From assembly GCA_033808535.1 (NCBI GenBank), contig JAPXNL010000001.1:1-64000 (forward strand): a stretch of 64,000 nt of DNA, read 5' to 3'. Below are positions 42,350 to 50,942 of this stretch, piece after piece. Under the pieces are notes generated by a model, which ran no database searches, was not told where the DNA came from, and worked only from the letters and a program-made list of their open reading frames with translations. Origin of the DNA: DTU078 sp033808535 (GTDB lineage: Bacteria; Bacillota; Clostridia; Oscillospirales; CAG-272). Every line of letters starts with the position of its first letter. Positions within the stretch are counted from its first letter, which is position 1. A program made the position numbers and the translations under genes.

Positions 42350-44127
42350 TATATTGCCGGACCCTCCTTATATTCGGTTAAAATCGCGTCGATCTGGCTG
42401 TCAAGCTCGGCATCGATCTCGGCGTAAACCTGCCTGAAGCTGTCCTCAGGCACCGTTTTCGCGCGTCCGATTCGTTCGCGAACCGGCAGATCCGCCAGCT
42501 TGTCGATTGACACGCCGGCCGATATCGCTTTTTTGCATTTATGGTAATAGGATAAAATCAGCTTCATGAGCGCATACTGCTTTTCCGGCGATGCGTATGC
42601 GTCGGCCGGGTCAAATGCGTCCTGCTGCAAAAAGTCCTCGCGCACCGACTGCGCACATTCAAGAATCAGTCTGTCGTCAGCCGACAGCGCGTCCACGCCG
42701 ACCAGCCTGACGATCTCCTGAAGCTCGGCCTCAAGCGATAATAGCTTCATAAGCTCGCCGATCAAAGAAGGCCAGTCGGCTGCAACATGCTCCGAATACC
42801 AGGGCGCCAGCTTGTCGCTGTAAAGCGAGTACGAGTTAAGCCAGTTTATCGCGGGGAAGTGACGGCGATAGGCAAGCGACGAGTCAAGCCCCCAGAACAC
42901 CTTGACGATGCGCAGTGTCGCCTGAGTGACCGGCTCCGACAGGTCGCCGCCCTGCGGGGAGACCGCGCCGATAGCCGAGAGTGTGCCGGTGCGCTCATCC
43001 GAGCCGAGACACGTCACAATGCCTGCGCGCTCGTAGAACTGCGCCAGACGAGAGGTCAGATATGCCGGGTAGCCCTCCTCGCCGGGCATTTCCTCAAGCC
43101 GGCCTGACATCTCGCGCAGCGCCTCTGCCCAGCGCGAGGTGGAGTCGGCTATAATCGCGACCGAATAGCCCATGTCGCGGAAATATTCCGCGATTGTGAT
43201 GCCGGTGTATATCGACGCCTCGCGCGCCGCAACGGGCATGTCGGAGGTATTTGCAATCAGCACAGTGCGCTTCATAAGCGAATATCCGGTTTTGGGGTCC
43301 TGCAGCTCGGGGAATTCCAACAGCACGTCTGTCATCTCGTTGCCGCGCTCGCCGCAGCCGATATAGATAACAATGTCAACGTCTGACCATTTTGCAAGCT
43401 GATGCTGGACAACTGTTTTTCCGCTGCCGAACGGGCCGGGAATGCATGCCGTGCCGCCCTTTGCGATGGGGAACAGCGCGTCAATCGTGCGCTGTCCCGT
43501 TACCATCGGTTCAAGCGGCGGAATTTTCTTCACATACGGGCGCGCGCGGCGAACGGGCCACTTCTGCATAAGCGTCAGCGCGCGCTCACCGCTTTTGGTA
43601 TCGAGCGTGCAGACCGTGTCGGTTACCCTGAAGTCGCCGCTTTCGATATGTTTGACCGTACCGCCCTCTCCAGGCGGAACCATTATCTTGTGCAACACAA
43701 TCTCGCTCTCGTGCACCAGGCCGATTATATCGCCGGGAACGACAATATCGCCCGCCGACACAACTGCTTCAAAGTGCCACAGCGTATCTCTGTCAAGCGC
43801 CGGCTCGTCGAGGCCGCGCACTATATTTGGCCCGGCTTTTTCGCGCAGCTTGACAAGCGGCCGCTGGATGCCGTCGTATATGTTTGTTATAAGCCCCGGG
43901 CCAAGCTCAACGGATAGCGGCGCGCCTGTGGACACGACTATATCGCCGCGTCCCAGCCCGGCGGTTTCCTCGTAGACCTGTATCGACGCTCTGTCGCCGT
44001 GGATTTCGATTATTTCGCCTATCAGCTTTTTATCGCCGACACGCACAACGTCGAACATGCTCGCCTCGCGCATGCCTTCCGCGATGACGAGCGGTCCGGA
44101 CACCTTTATAATCCTGCCTTCAACCAT
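42349..44127 (-). CDS. ntpA: V-type ATPase catalytic subunit A
   Basis: Subunit A hydrolyses or makes ATP at the A/B interface. The 592-residue product has the P-loop GPFGSGKTVVQHQLAKW near residue 232, the catalytic GERGNEM, SRWAEALREMSGRLEEMPGE, and the A-specific non-homologous insertion around residues 110-190. It lies 3 nt after subunit F and shares one base with B. Full length, no anomalies. Confidence 0.97.
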   Translation of the reverse strand: MVEGRIIKVSGPLVIAEGMREASMFDVVRVGDKKLIGEIIEIHGDRASIQVYEETAGLGRGDIVVSTGAPLSVELGPGLITNIYDGIQRPLVKLREKAGPNIVRGLDEPALDRDTLWHFEAVVSAGDIVVPGDIIGLVHESEIVLHKIMVPPGEGGTVKHIESGDFRVTDTVCTLDTKSGERALTLMQKWPVRRARPYVKKIPPLEPMVTGQRTIDALFPIAKGGTACIPGPFGSGKTVVQHQLAKWSDVDIVIYIGCGERGNEMTDVLLEFPELQDPKTGYSLMKRTVLIANTSDMPVAAREASIYTGITIAEYFRDMGYSVAIIADSTSRWAEALREMSGRLEEMPGEEGYPAYLTSRLAQFYERAGIVTCLGSDERTGTLSAIGAVSPQGGDLSEPVTQATLRIVKVFWGLDSSLAYRRHFPAINWLNSYSLYSDKLAPWYSEHVAADWPSLIGELMKLLSLEAELQEIVRLVGVDALSADDRLILECAQSVREDFLQQDAFDPADAYASPEKQYALMKLILSYYHKCKKAISAGVSIDKLADLPVRERIGRAKTVPEDSFRQVYAEIDAELDSQIDAILTEYKEGPAI

Positions 44128-44130
44128 GTG

Positions 44131-44454
44131 TTAGTTACTCTCCCTGAACAGAATGTCCGCGCCGACCGCGCGCTCGACGGATTTCCTGATTTCCGCCATG
44201 CCCATACCCCTGCTGCCTGACTTGCCCGGTATAACTATTATCGCCGGGAGCGGCGAAGTGCGGTATTCGGCTATTATATCGCCGATCAAAAGCGCAGTCA
44301 ACTCGACGACAAATATTACTGCGTATCCCTCACGCGCAGCCTGGCGAAGCGCCGTGCCGGCTGTGATCATGTCGTCGGCAATAAAAACCGTGAACCCGAC
44401 CGCCATAAAGCCGAGCACGCTGTCCTTATCGCCTATCACACCGATTTTATACAT
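44131..44454 (-). CDS. ntpG: V-type ATPase subunit F
   Basis: A 107-residue central-stalk subunit with the Rossmann-like start YKIGVIGDKDSVLGFMAVG, the middle AVIFVVELTA and IIVIPGKSGSRGMGM region typical of subunit F (NtpG in Enterococcus). It binds the D shaft. It overlaps subunit C by 8 nt. Confidence 0.92.
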   Translation of the reverse strand: MYKIGVIGDKDSVLGFMAVGFTVFIADDMITAGTALRQAAREGYAVIFVVELTALLIGDIIAEYRTSPLPAIIVIPGKSGSRGMGMAEIRKSVERAVGADILFRESN

Positions 44455-45511
44455 AGCTTGACCGCAGCCTTTCTCTTATGGTTTCGGCTTTAAGACCTGC
44501 AAGTTTGCCGGCTGCTATAATGCGCAGGTTCCGAACCTCATACTCGCGCGCTATAATATATGCGCCCAGCGGTTCCGGACCGTAGAGCACGCCCTTTGCC
44601 GCTTTTGCCGTGTCAAGATAAAAGTCGTCGCACTGTTTTTCCACAAATGTCAGCGACGGTCTGCCCTGCGCTGCTGATATCTTATCTGCAAGCGCGGAAT
44701 ACATTGTTTGCCGCAGCCGGGCGAGTAAAGCCTCCTCGCGCTCCGCTGCAGACCCGGATTCAAAGTCAAATGCCGGCGCGAAAAAGTCAAGGCCCAGCTT
44801 TGCATACGGCAACGACATGCGCTCAAAGTAGCCGAGATTTATATGCGCCCCGCTCATGCGCAAAAGTCTGACGGCGGTGAGAAAATTGGTAACGTCTGTT
44901 TTCGTCTGCACAAGCTGCACGAAATTTTCGCAGCCGTACGATTTCGCCAGCTCCGTCATGTCTTTGTAGCATGCAGCGTCGAGCGTGACGTCTATCAGCT
45001 GCGGGTCGCCGGTTTTGGAATAAAGCTCTGCAGCCTCATTCAGCGCCTTTGCCATATGAGGCGGAAGCAGCTCAGTTGCGCCTTTTTCTTCACGCTGCGC
45101 AGCGAGTGTCACGGCGGCAGACGGTTCCACGGAGCCGAATGGCAAAAGCAGCGTGTCAGGCTCCGTGCCTCGCAGCGAGGATTTGAGCGCGGATTTAATA
45201 TTATGGCAGTCGTACGGGTAGCGGAAGAAATCAAACAGACAGGGCTGCGGCGCAATCCGCGATACAAGCGAAAATGCATCCGACAGAATGCCTGTCAGCG
45301 CTTCCTCAAGCGCCGCCAGCACGGCGGATTCGGAGGCGGTTTCTTTTACCTGCGTATGAATTCCGTATTCCTCAAGCGCGCGAAAGAACTCGGCAGCGGT
45401 TTTAACGTCTGAAAGCCTTGCGCAGCGTTCGCTGCCGATTATCCCACCTTCCAGCGCGCTGATGCGTGCGCAGGCGTAAATATAATCGTCAGGTTTATAT
45501 TTCTTTTTCAT
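44447..45511 (-). CDS. ntpC: V-type ATPase subunit C
   Basis: Subunit C is the funnel that joins the D/F shaft to the K ring. The 354-residue product starts KKKYKPDDYIYACARISALE and is mostly helical; DFFRYPYDCHNIKSALK and NLRIIAAGKLAGL, a typical end region, are visible. I place the start at ATG 45511, 4 nt after the E stop; the open frame runs back to 45658 but that part overlaps subunit E and does not resemble C. It overlaps F by 8 nt. Confidence 0.92.
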   Translation of the reverse strand: MKKKYKPDDYIYACARISALEGGIIGSERCARLSDVKTAAEFFRALEEYGIHTQVKETASESAVLAALEEALTGILSDAFSLVSRIAPQPCLFDFFRYPYDCHNIKSALKSSLRGTEPDTLLLPFGSVEPSAAVTLAAQREEKGATELLPPHMAKALNEAAELYSKTGDPQLIDVTLDAACYKDMTELAKSYGCENFVQLVQTKTDVTNFLTAVRLLRMSGAHINLGYFERMSLPYAKLGLDFFAPAFDFESGSAAEREEALLARLRQTMYSALADKISAAQGRPSLTFVEKQCDDFYLDTAKAAKGVLYGPEPLGAYIIAREYEVRNLRIIAAGKLAGLKAETIRERLRSSYV

Positions 45512-45515
45512 GTCT

Positions 45516-46199
45516 TTATTCCGGCTGCTCAAAAAGCATACGGTATATCTCGCCCTCGTGTGCGGCGCGGTAGCCTGCGACAAGAGCGGAAAGCGAGCAG
45601 TTGTACTCGATATTTCCGTAACGCAGTATAAATCCGCCGTCCATATCAGCCGGAGCATCCGATAACGTCAGTGTTTTCACGGCTACTGCCGGAGTTGACA
45701 AAGCATGACTAACAGCTTTGGCCGCGACGGAGTTCTCGCCGCCGGCAAGATCGCGGGCGCAAAACGACACGATGTATCCGGCACTTGCAGTATTCACGCC
45801 GGACCGGTAATATTCGGCGCTTACCGCCTCCGATGCCGCATCGGCCAATATAACTTTGCACAAAAGACGCGCGAGCAGCCCGATGTATTCCTCAGAACCC
45901 GAATGCGCCATATCCTGCAGGCGTTCACTGACAGCGTGAAATACGCTGTCAAGAAGCTCTGCCTTTGCGGACAGCACAAAATCACGCGAAATCGACTCTG
46001 CCGCCGCTTCGGCGCGATCGAGTATCGCCTTTTCCTCCTTTGCCGCGCGGGAGGCAAAGTCGCGGTTTATATATTCGATATTGCTTTGCGTCGCGTCGTT
46101 TATCTCGGAGATATTGCTTTGCGCCGATTCGAGCAGTCCGCGCGCGAACTCTTCGGCATCGGAGATTATGCGTCCGGTAAGTTTCTCAAGATTGACCAT
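45516..46199 (-). CDS. ntpE: V-type ATPase subunit E
   Basis: Peripheral-stalk subunit E, 227 residues: a long N-terminal helix (ISDAEEFARGLLESAQS onward, about residues 10-100) that pairs with subunit G/H, and a C-terminal globular domain with GGFILRYGNIEYN binding the head. The ATG is 4 nt after the K stop. Confidence 0.92.
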   Translation of the reverse strand: MVNLEKLTGRIISDAEEFARGLLESAQSNISEINDATQSNIEYINRDFASRAAKEEKAILDRAEAAAESISRDFVLSAKAELLDSVFHAVSERLQDMAHSGSEEYIGLLARLLCKVILADAASEAVSAEYYRSGVNTASAGYIVSFCARDLAGGENSVAAKAVSHALSTPAVAVKTLTLSDAPADMDGGFILRYGNIEYNCSLSALVAGYRAAHEGEIYRMLFEQPE

Positions 46200-46203
46200 C
46201 AGC

Positions 46204-46722
46204 TTATACTTTAAAGAATATGATAAGCAGCAGCGATACGAGCAGCGCTAAAATGGCGTATGTTTCCACAAGCGCGGCGTTTGTGATAGCCTTGCCGACT
46301 TCGGTTCTCTGCTTGGAGAGCAGCTGCACGCCCGCAACGCCGGCTTTTGCCTGGTGAATGGCAGAAACAAGTCCCACGATTGCAATCGGCATCGCGGCCA
46401 AAAACAGATACATGCCCTGGGCGACGGTCAGATCGACAGGCGTTCCGATAAGTCCGATTTTGACCATTATAAGGAAGGCTGTGATAAGGCCGTAGATACC
46501 CTGCGTGCCGGGCAGCGCCACGAGTAATAGCACCTTGCCGAATAAGCCCGGCTCCTCGGAGAGTAGCCCGTCGGCTGCCTGCGCGACCATGCCGACGCCC
46601 TTTGCGGATCCCCAGCCGGCAAGCGCGGCGGCTAAAAACGCGCCGAGGACCGCGAGGTTCTGGCCTGTCAGCAGCGTGCTGAGCAAATAGCTGAATGTCA
46701 TGGAGTATGCGGAGTTGTCCAT
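46204..46722 (-). CDS. ntpK: V-type ATPase ring subunit K, Na+-type residues
   Basis: The 172-residue proteolipid has four membrane helices in two hairpins, as in Enterococcus NtpK. Ion-site residues match the Na+-binding ring: LPGTQGIYG (Thr and Gln), IHQAKAGVAG (Gln) and LVETYAIL (the essential Glu). Also present: GSAKGVGM loop. I favour ATG 46722, 10 nt after AAAGGA; the ATG at 46731 almost touches that site. The residue set suggests Na+ rather than H+ transport, inferred from the Enterococcus structure. Confidence 0.93.
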   Translation of the reverse strand: MDNSAYSMTFSYLLSTLLTGQNLAVLGAFLAAALAGWGSAKGVGMVAQAADGLLSEEPGLFGKVLLLVALPGTQGIYGLITAFLIMVKIGLIGTPVDLTVAQGMYLFLAAMPIAIVGLVSAIHQAKAGVAGVQLLSKQRTEVGKAITNAALVETYAILALLVSLLLIIFFKV

Positions 46723-46773
46723 ATCAAACATTTCCTTTCAGAGGGAGAAATATATCTTTTGTTTTTATTTTTA

Positions 46774-48705
46774 TCAGTCCGTGATTTCCGAATATTCAAG
46801 CTCGGGCGCAAGCGGCGCAAATGGTCTGCCGCCGTCTTCAAAGAACTTGCCGAAAAACTCTATATACTGAAGGCGGCTTGTGTGAACGAACGAGCCGAGC
46901 AGGTTTATAGCAAGGTTTATAACGTTGCTTACCACTAAAATGACGACCATTATTATATATCCGATTATGGAAGGTCCGGCCAGCGTGGAGAGGATGTTGA
47001 AAACGCTTGCTATAACCGCCGACGCCATGCCCAGCGCCATGATGCGCGAGTATGACAGCAGGTCGGCCACGAAGTTTACGAATCCGTACAGGCTTAATAT
47101 GCCTTTCAGCAGCTTCATGACGGGGTTTTTGTCATCGCGGCCCTGCGAAACTATCAGCATCAGGGCACCAGTACCTGCTGTGATAAGTCCCACGGTCGAA
47201 TTTACAAAGTACAGCCCGATGCCGGCGTAAATTATAAACCAGCTTCCGACGTCGAATATCGCTGCAATCGGGTGGCCGGTCACGCACAGCACGTAAAACT
47301 TTATGCACATGCCGGCAATAAGGTGGATGAACCCGACAACAAGCGAAACGATGAGGAATTTTACCGGATCGCCCATGGGGTCAAACCAAAGCGCAGGCGA
47401 CCCGATTTTAATTCCCAGCATATTTTGCGCAAATACGACAGGAAAGTCGCCAAGGTACCCTCCGAACAGCACGCCGGATAACATGCACGACAGCCCGCAG
47501 ATCGCAAACAGCGCCACAAGCCGTTTTATCCCGCGGCCAAGATGCAGAAAGCGCAGCGCGAGAAATCCGCCGGCGGATAAAATCAACCCGTATACGAAGT
47601 CGCCGAGCATCAATCCGAAGATCACAAAGTAGAACACGCTCATGATAAGCGTCGGATCAAACGTGCCGTATGCAGGCAGCGAGTACATGCCGATGACCGT
47701 CTCGAACGGAGAAAAAAGCTTGCTGTTTTGCAGCAGTGTCGGCGGGTCGTCATCGGGTCCGGGTTCGTCAAGCGAGTATGCGCATACGAGCTTGTCCAGT
47801 TCCGACCTTACCTTTTCAGCCGCGCGCTCGGGCACCCAGCCGATGAGTATCACGGTTTCGTGGGTGTGCGCATACCTCTGCTTTGCCTCCGCGCGCGCCG
47901 CTTTCGAGCGCATAATGTCGCATGCGCGCTTCATATCGGAAAGTCCGGCGGCAAGCTCCGAGAGCCTGGCTTTTACAGACTCAGCTTCGGCTCTCACGTT
48001 TTCCAGCTCGCGCTCCAGCTTTGCGCTTGCTTCCCGCGCGGTGCCGGTGTAAACGGATAGCTCCAGTTTCACAAAACCGTTTTGCGACAGCAGCGCGAGT
48101 ATGTCCGCGTCGTCGTCGATGTGGAAAAACACCACGGTGTAGTGCGCGTTAGTGTCTGCGGCGACGCGCTCTATATGAAATCCCTCTATATGCTGCGCTA
48201 ATCTCGCCTCAATGTCGTCGAGGTCGGAAGTGGCGGGAAAAGTGCCAAAGAAAACATATGTCTGCCGCGTCGAGTCAAGTTGCAGCGGCAGGTCGTATGC
48301 GTGCCACGGCTCAAGCGACGAGATTTCCGACTCAATCCGGGCGGCTTCGGCTTTCAGTTCAGCCAGCCTGTACAGCAGCCTGTCGGCCTCTTCTGCGGAC
48401 TCAACGGCGCGGTTGAACCACTCGTCCGGCTCAAACAGCTCCGAATACGACAGCCGCTCCGGCAACGGGAACAATCCCGGCTTGTCCGTACGGTATGCAG
48501 TCAGCTTTTTAATTGTGTTCTCGAGCCTGAAAACGCCGAGTCTTGCTTCTTCCGCGCTCGTATCGTCAGGAGCCGCCGTGCCGCCGTCAGCCAAGGGCGT
48601 GGCGCACAGCTCCACGCACGAGAGCTTTTCCAGAACCTGTGTGAGATGTTCGCTGTCGCCTTGTGTCACCGCGGCGGTGAGCTTTTTCATTTTACAGACA
48701 GACAA
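46774..48705 (-). CDS. ntpI: V-type ATPase subunit I (a-type stator)
   Basis: The 643-residue stator subunit: N-terminal soluble half with coiled coils (about 1-320), then about seven membrane helices. LIMSVFYFVIFGLMLGDFVYGL and SYSRIMALGMASAVIA, carrying the essential Arg, mark the ion half-channel. The start is TTG 48705, giving SVCKMKKLTAAV, which aligns with the common xVxKMKKL beginning of the family; the ATG five codons later would lose it. A GGTGA site precedes the TTG. Confidence 0.94.
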   Translation of the reverse strand: MSVCKMKKLTAAVTQGDSEHLTQVLEKLSCVELCATPLADGGTAAPDDTSAEEARLGVFRLENTIKKLTAYRTDKPGLFPLPERLSYSELFEPDEWFNRAVESAEEADRLLYRLAELKAEAARIESEISSLEPWHAYDLPLQLDSTRQTYVFFGTFPATSDLDDIEARLAQHIEGFHIERVAADTNAHYTVVFFHIDDDADILALLSQNGFVKLELSVYTGTAREASAKLERELENVRAEAESVKARLSELAAGLSDMKRACDIMRSKAARAEAKQRYAHTHETVILIGWVPERAAEKVRSELDKLVCAYSLDEPGPDDDPPTLLQNSKLFSPFETVIGMYSLPAYGTFDPTLIMSVFYFVIFGLMLGDFVYGLILSAGGFLALRFLHLGRGIKRLVALFAICGLSCMLSGVLFGGYLGDFPVVFAQNMLGIKIGSPALWFDPMGDPVKFLIVSLVVGFIHLIAGMCIKFYVLCVTGHPIAAIFDVGSWFIIYAGIGLYFVNSTVGLITAGTGALMLIVSQGRDDKNPVMKLLKGILSLYGFVNFVADLLSYSRIMALGMASAVIASVFNILSTLAGPSIIGYIIMVVILVVSNVINLAINLLGSFVHTSRLQYIEFFGKFFEDGGRPFAPLAPELEYSEITD

Positions 48706-48755
48706 CCGTCACCGCCCCCCCGAATAAAAAGAATAAATATATATCATATTCCGCA

Positions 48756-49067
48756 TCAGCCGATTATGTCCGCAAGAATTTTATCAACACAGACGGGCAG
48801 TCTTTTCTTTGCGTCGGCTATAATTTTATCAGCAAGCTCAGCGGCGGATTTTTCGGCTTGCGCCGTGATTTCGGCTGCCCGCGCTTTGGCTGCTTCGATG
48901 CGCATCTTATATTGCTTTGCAGCATTTTGCCGGGCTTCCTCAATTGCTTTTTCGCCGTCAGCTGTGGCACGGGCAGTAAGCTCGCGCGCCTTTGCAGCTG
49001 CGTCCGCTTTAATGCGTGCGGCTTCGTCCTCCGCTGCCTTTATTTTTTCAAACGCTTCCTTTGCCAT
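48756..49067 (-). CDS. V-type ATPase subunit G/H (peripheral-stalk coiled coil)
   Basis: A 103-residue, almost wholly helical protein rich in Ala, Lys and Glu (AKEAFEKIKAAEDEAARIKADA and repeats), typical of the stalk partner of subunit E. The ATG at 49067 follows GGGAG; a 12-residue upstream extension in the open frame has no support. It is the first gene of the operon, behind the promoter at 49103-49131. Confidence 0.87.
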   Translation of the reverse strand: MAKEAFEKIKAAEDEAARIKADAAAKARELTARATADGEKAIEEARQNAAKQYKMRIEAAKARAAEITAQAEKSAAELADKIIADAKKRLPVCVDKILADIIG

Positions 49068-49102
49068 TGACCAAAACTCCCGACTGTAATAAGTTTCCCA
49101 CA

Positions 49103-49131
49103 ATTATATCATAAATAGCCATGTATTTCAA
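49103..49131 (-). promoter_or_regulatory. V-ATPase operon promoter
   Basis: Minus strand: TTGAAA (49131-49126), 17-nt spacer, extended -10 TGA-TATAAT (TATAAT 49108-49103). The upstream 80 bp are extremely AT-rich with A and T runs, as in UP elements. Transcription would start within about 40 nt of the first ATG. Confidence 0.82.
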
Positions 49132-49219
49132 GCAATATATTAAGTTAATATATTAAAACATTCTGTATATTATTGTATATCGTAAAAAAATTCAAAAAAA
49201 TTAATAATTTTAATAAATT

Positions 49220-49858
49220 TTATTGACTTACCCCTGTTGCAACTTCAGGAAAAACCGCCGGCACGCCGCGCCTTAGTTTTTTACTGCTTTGAAGTGTGTC
49301 CAGTTCGTATGGTTCCGCTGACAAAAACTTTTTATACTGCGACCGGCGGCAATTGCGTCCCGCCTCGGGAGTGAAGGTATTCCGGTGCATATAAAGCGTA
49401 CCGGGTGAGATCGTGTAATCCCCCGAGCCGCCGTTTTTCGCCTTGAGCTTTCGGTGCGAGCGCGTTATCGCAGAGAGCGGCAGCAGCACGGCGGATTTGC
49501 AGTCCCAGTTAAAGCAGAATCTGCGTATATATACAAGAGAATTTTCTTTTATCCTATGCACATCGAGAGAAAAGCTTATGAAACTGTCGCTGCAGAGGTA
49601 GATATGGTGTGTGATTTTCACGGAGTCGGCGCCGTGGCCCGGTTCCTGGGCTGCGGCGATAAAGCGCTCGACTGACTGGTTCAGCTTCTCGTGTGACGGG
49701 ACGCGAACACGGCGTTTCTTTGGTTTTTTGGCACCGGTATCAGTCGAGTCGGGTTGGTACAAATCTTCATTAGGGGAGAAAACCGGGTATTCCGCATAAA
49801 AAGAAATGTCGCAGCCCTCGCCGGGTCTGCGTCTTATTTTCTTTATGGTAGCCGTCAC
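49220..49858 (-). CDS. Hypothetical basic protein
   Basis: A 212-residue protein I do not recognise. The N-terminal 60 residues are basic (TATIKKIRRRPGEG; GAKKPKKRRVRVPSHEK), followed by a beta-rich region (HHIYLCSDSFISFSLDVHRI, then RRFCFNWDCKSAVLLPLS) and a segment with ISPGTLYMHRN. Five Cys are present. No signal peptide or membrane helix. Start is GTG 49858, 7 nt after GGAGG; the GTG two codons earlier is only one base from that site. It sits between the V-ATPase promoter and metA with no operon partner. Composition suggests nucleic-acid or polyanion binding, a guess only. Confidence 0.6.
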   Translation of the reverse strand: MTATIKKIRRRPGEGCDISFYAEYPVFSPNEDLYQPDSTDTGAKKPKKRRVRVPSHEKLNQSVERFIAAAQEPGHGADSVKITHHIYLCSDSFISFSLDVHRIKENSLVYIRRFCFNWDCKSAVLLPLSAITRSHRKLKAKNGGSGDYTISPGTLYMHRNTFTPEAGRNCRRSQYKKFLSAEPYELDTLQSSKKLRRGVPAVFPEVATGVSQ

Positions 49859-49886
49859 GGGCACACCTCCGGATGCGAATTTTTAC

Positions 49887-49915
49887 TTGCGATTTTTATA
49901 AATATATGTTATAAT
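49887..49915 (+). promoter_or_regulatory. metA promoter
   Basis: TTGCGA (49887-49892), 17-nt spacer, extended -10 TGT-TATAAT (TATAAT at 49910-49915), 53 nt before ATG 49969. I see no SAM riboswitch in the short leader. Confidence 0.75.
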
Positions 49916-49968
49916 AATATGCTGTATTATTATTTTGATAAGTTATTTATCCTGAGGTGAAGACGCAT

Positions 49969-50886
49969 ATGCCTATTAAAATACCTTCTGCCCTGCCTGC
50001 CCGTGAGATTCTTGAAAATGAAAATATATTCGTCATGGACGAATACAGGGCGATACATCAGGACATCCGACCGCTGCGTATTGCGATCCTCAACCTCATG
50101 CCTACCAAGATAACGACCGAAACACAGCTTATACGCCTGCTTTCCAATACGATGCTGCAGATCGAGCTGACGCTGCTTTATACCGCCTCGCACACGCCGA
50201 AGCATACGCCCGCTGAGCATATGAGCACCTTTTATAAAAAGTTCGACGACGTGAAAAACGAGAAGTTTGACGGGCTTATCATCACAGGCGCGCCTGTCGA
50301 GAACCTGCGGTTTGAGGAAGTCGATTACTGGGACGAGCTGTGCAGGGTTATGGAATGGGCACGCACGCACGTGTTTTCCACAATGCATATCTGCTGGGCT
50401 GCGCAGGCGGGACTGTACTATTACTACGGCATACCGAAATATCCGCTGCCGGCAAAGCAGTTCGGCGTATTCATGCACAGGGTCACCGCGCCGCGGCATC
50501 CAATCGTGCGCGGGTTCGACGATGTGTTCTGGGCGCCGCACTCCCGCCACACCGAGGTGAAGGCGGAGGATATCCGTGCCGTGCCCGAGCTTGAGGTGCT
50601 TGCCGAATCCGATGAGGCCGGCGTGTATATAATCGCGGCGAAAAACTGCCGCAGCCTGTTTATCACCGGCCACTCGGAATACGATGCGGACACGCTTGCA
50701 GGCGAGTATTTCCGCGACAAAAACAAGGGGCTGCCGATTCAGATACCCTGCAACTATTTCCCTGACGACGATCCCGAAAAACCGCCGCGCAATATCTGGC
50801 GCGGGCATTCAAACCTGCTTTTTTCAAACTGGCTCAACTACTACGTATACCAGAACACGCCTTATAACATAGACGAAATTAACTGA
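49969..50886 (+). CDS. metA: Homoserine O-acetyltransferase, MetA family
   Basis: MetA activates homoserine for methionine synthesis. From ATG 49969 the numbering falls exactly on the E. coli reference: nucleophile Cys142 in HICWAAQAG, His235 and Glu237 in GHSEYD. Residue 111, which sets acyl-CoA choice, is Glu (TGAPVENLRF); in this family Glu111 means acetyl-CoA and Gly111 succinyl-CoA. So the product is O-acetylhomoserine, the substrate of metY at 12287. GTG 49957 overlaps the GAGG site and is rejected. The gene is 56 nt upstream of lepA with no terminator between. Confidence 0.95.
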   Translation: MPIKIPSALPAREILENENIFVMDEYRAIHQDIRPLRIAILNLMPTKITTETQLIRLLSNTMLQIELTLLYTASHTPKHTPAEHMSTFYKKFDDVKNEKFDGLIITGAPVENLRFEEVDYWDELCRVMEWARTHVFSTMHICWAAQAGLYYYYGIPKYPLPAKQFGVFMHRVTAPRHPIVRGFDDVFWAPHSRHTEVKAEDIRAVPELEVLAESDEAGVYIIAAKNCRSLFITGHSEYDADTLAGEYFRDKNKGLPIQIPCNYFPDDDPEKPPRNIWRGHSNLLFSNWLNYYVYQNTPYNIDEIN

Positions 50887-50942
50887 TGCGCTATAACCGC
50901 GCGCCGATTTAACGCATTGCCAGAACCCGGAGGATGACATTT

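Noticed and set aside
44447..45658. Longer V-ATPase C frame starting at 45658
   Set aside because: The first 49 codons overlap subunit E and do not look like subunit C; ATG 45511 fits the operon.
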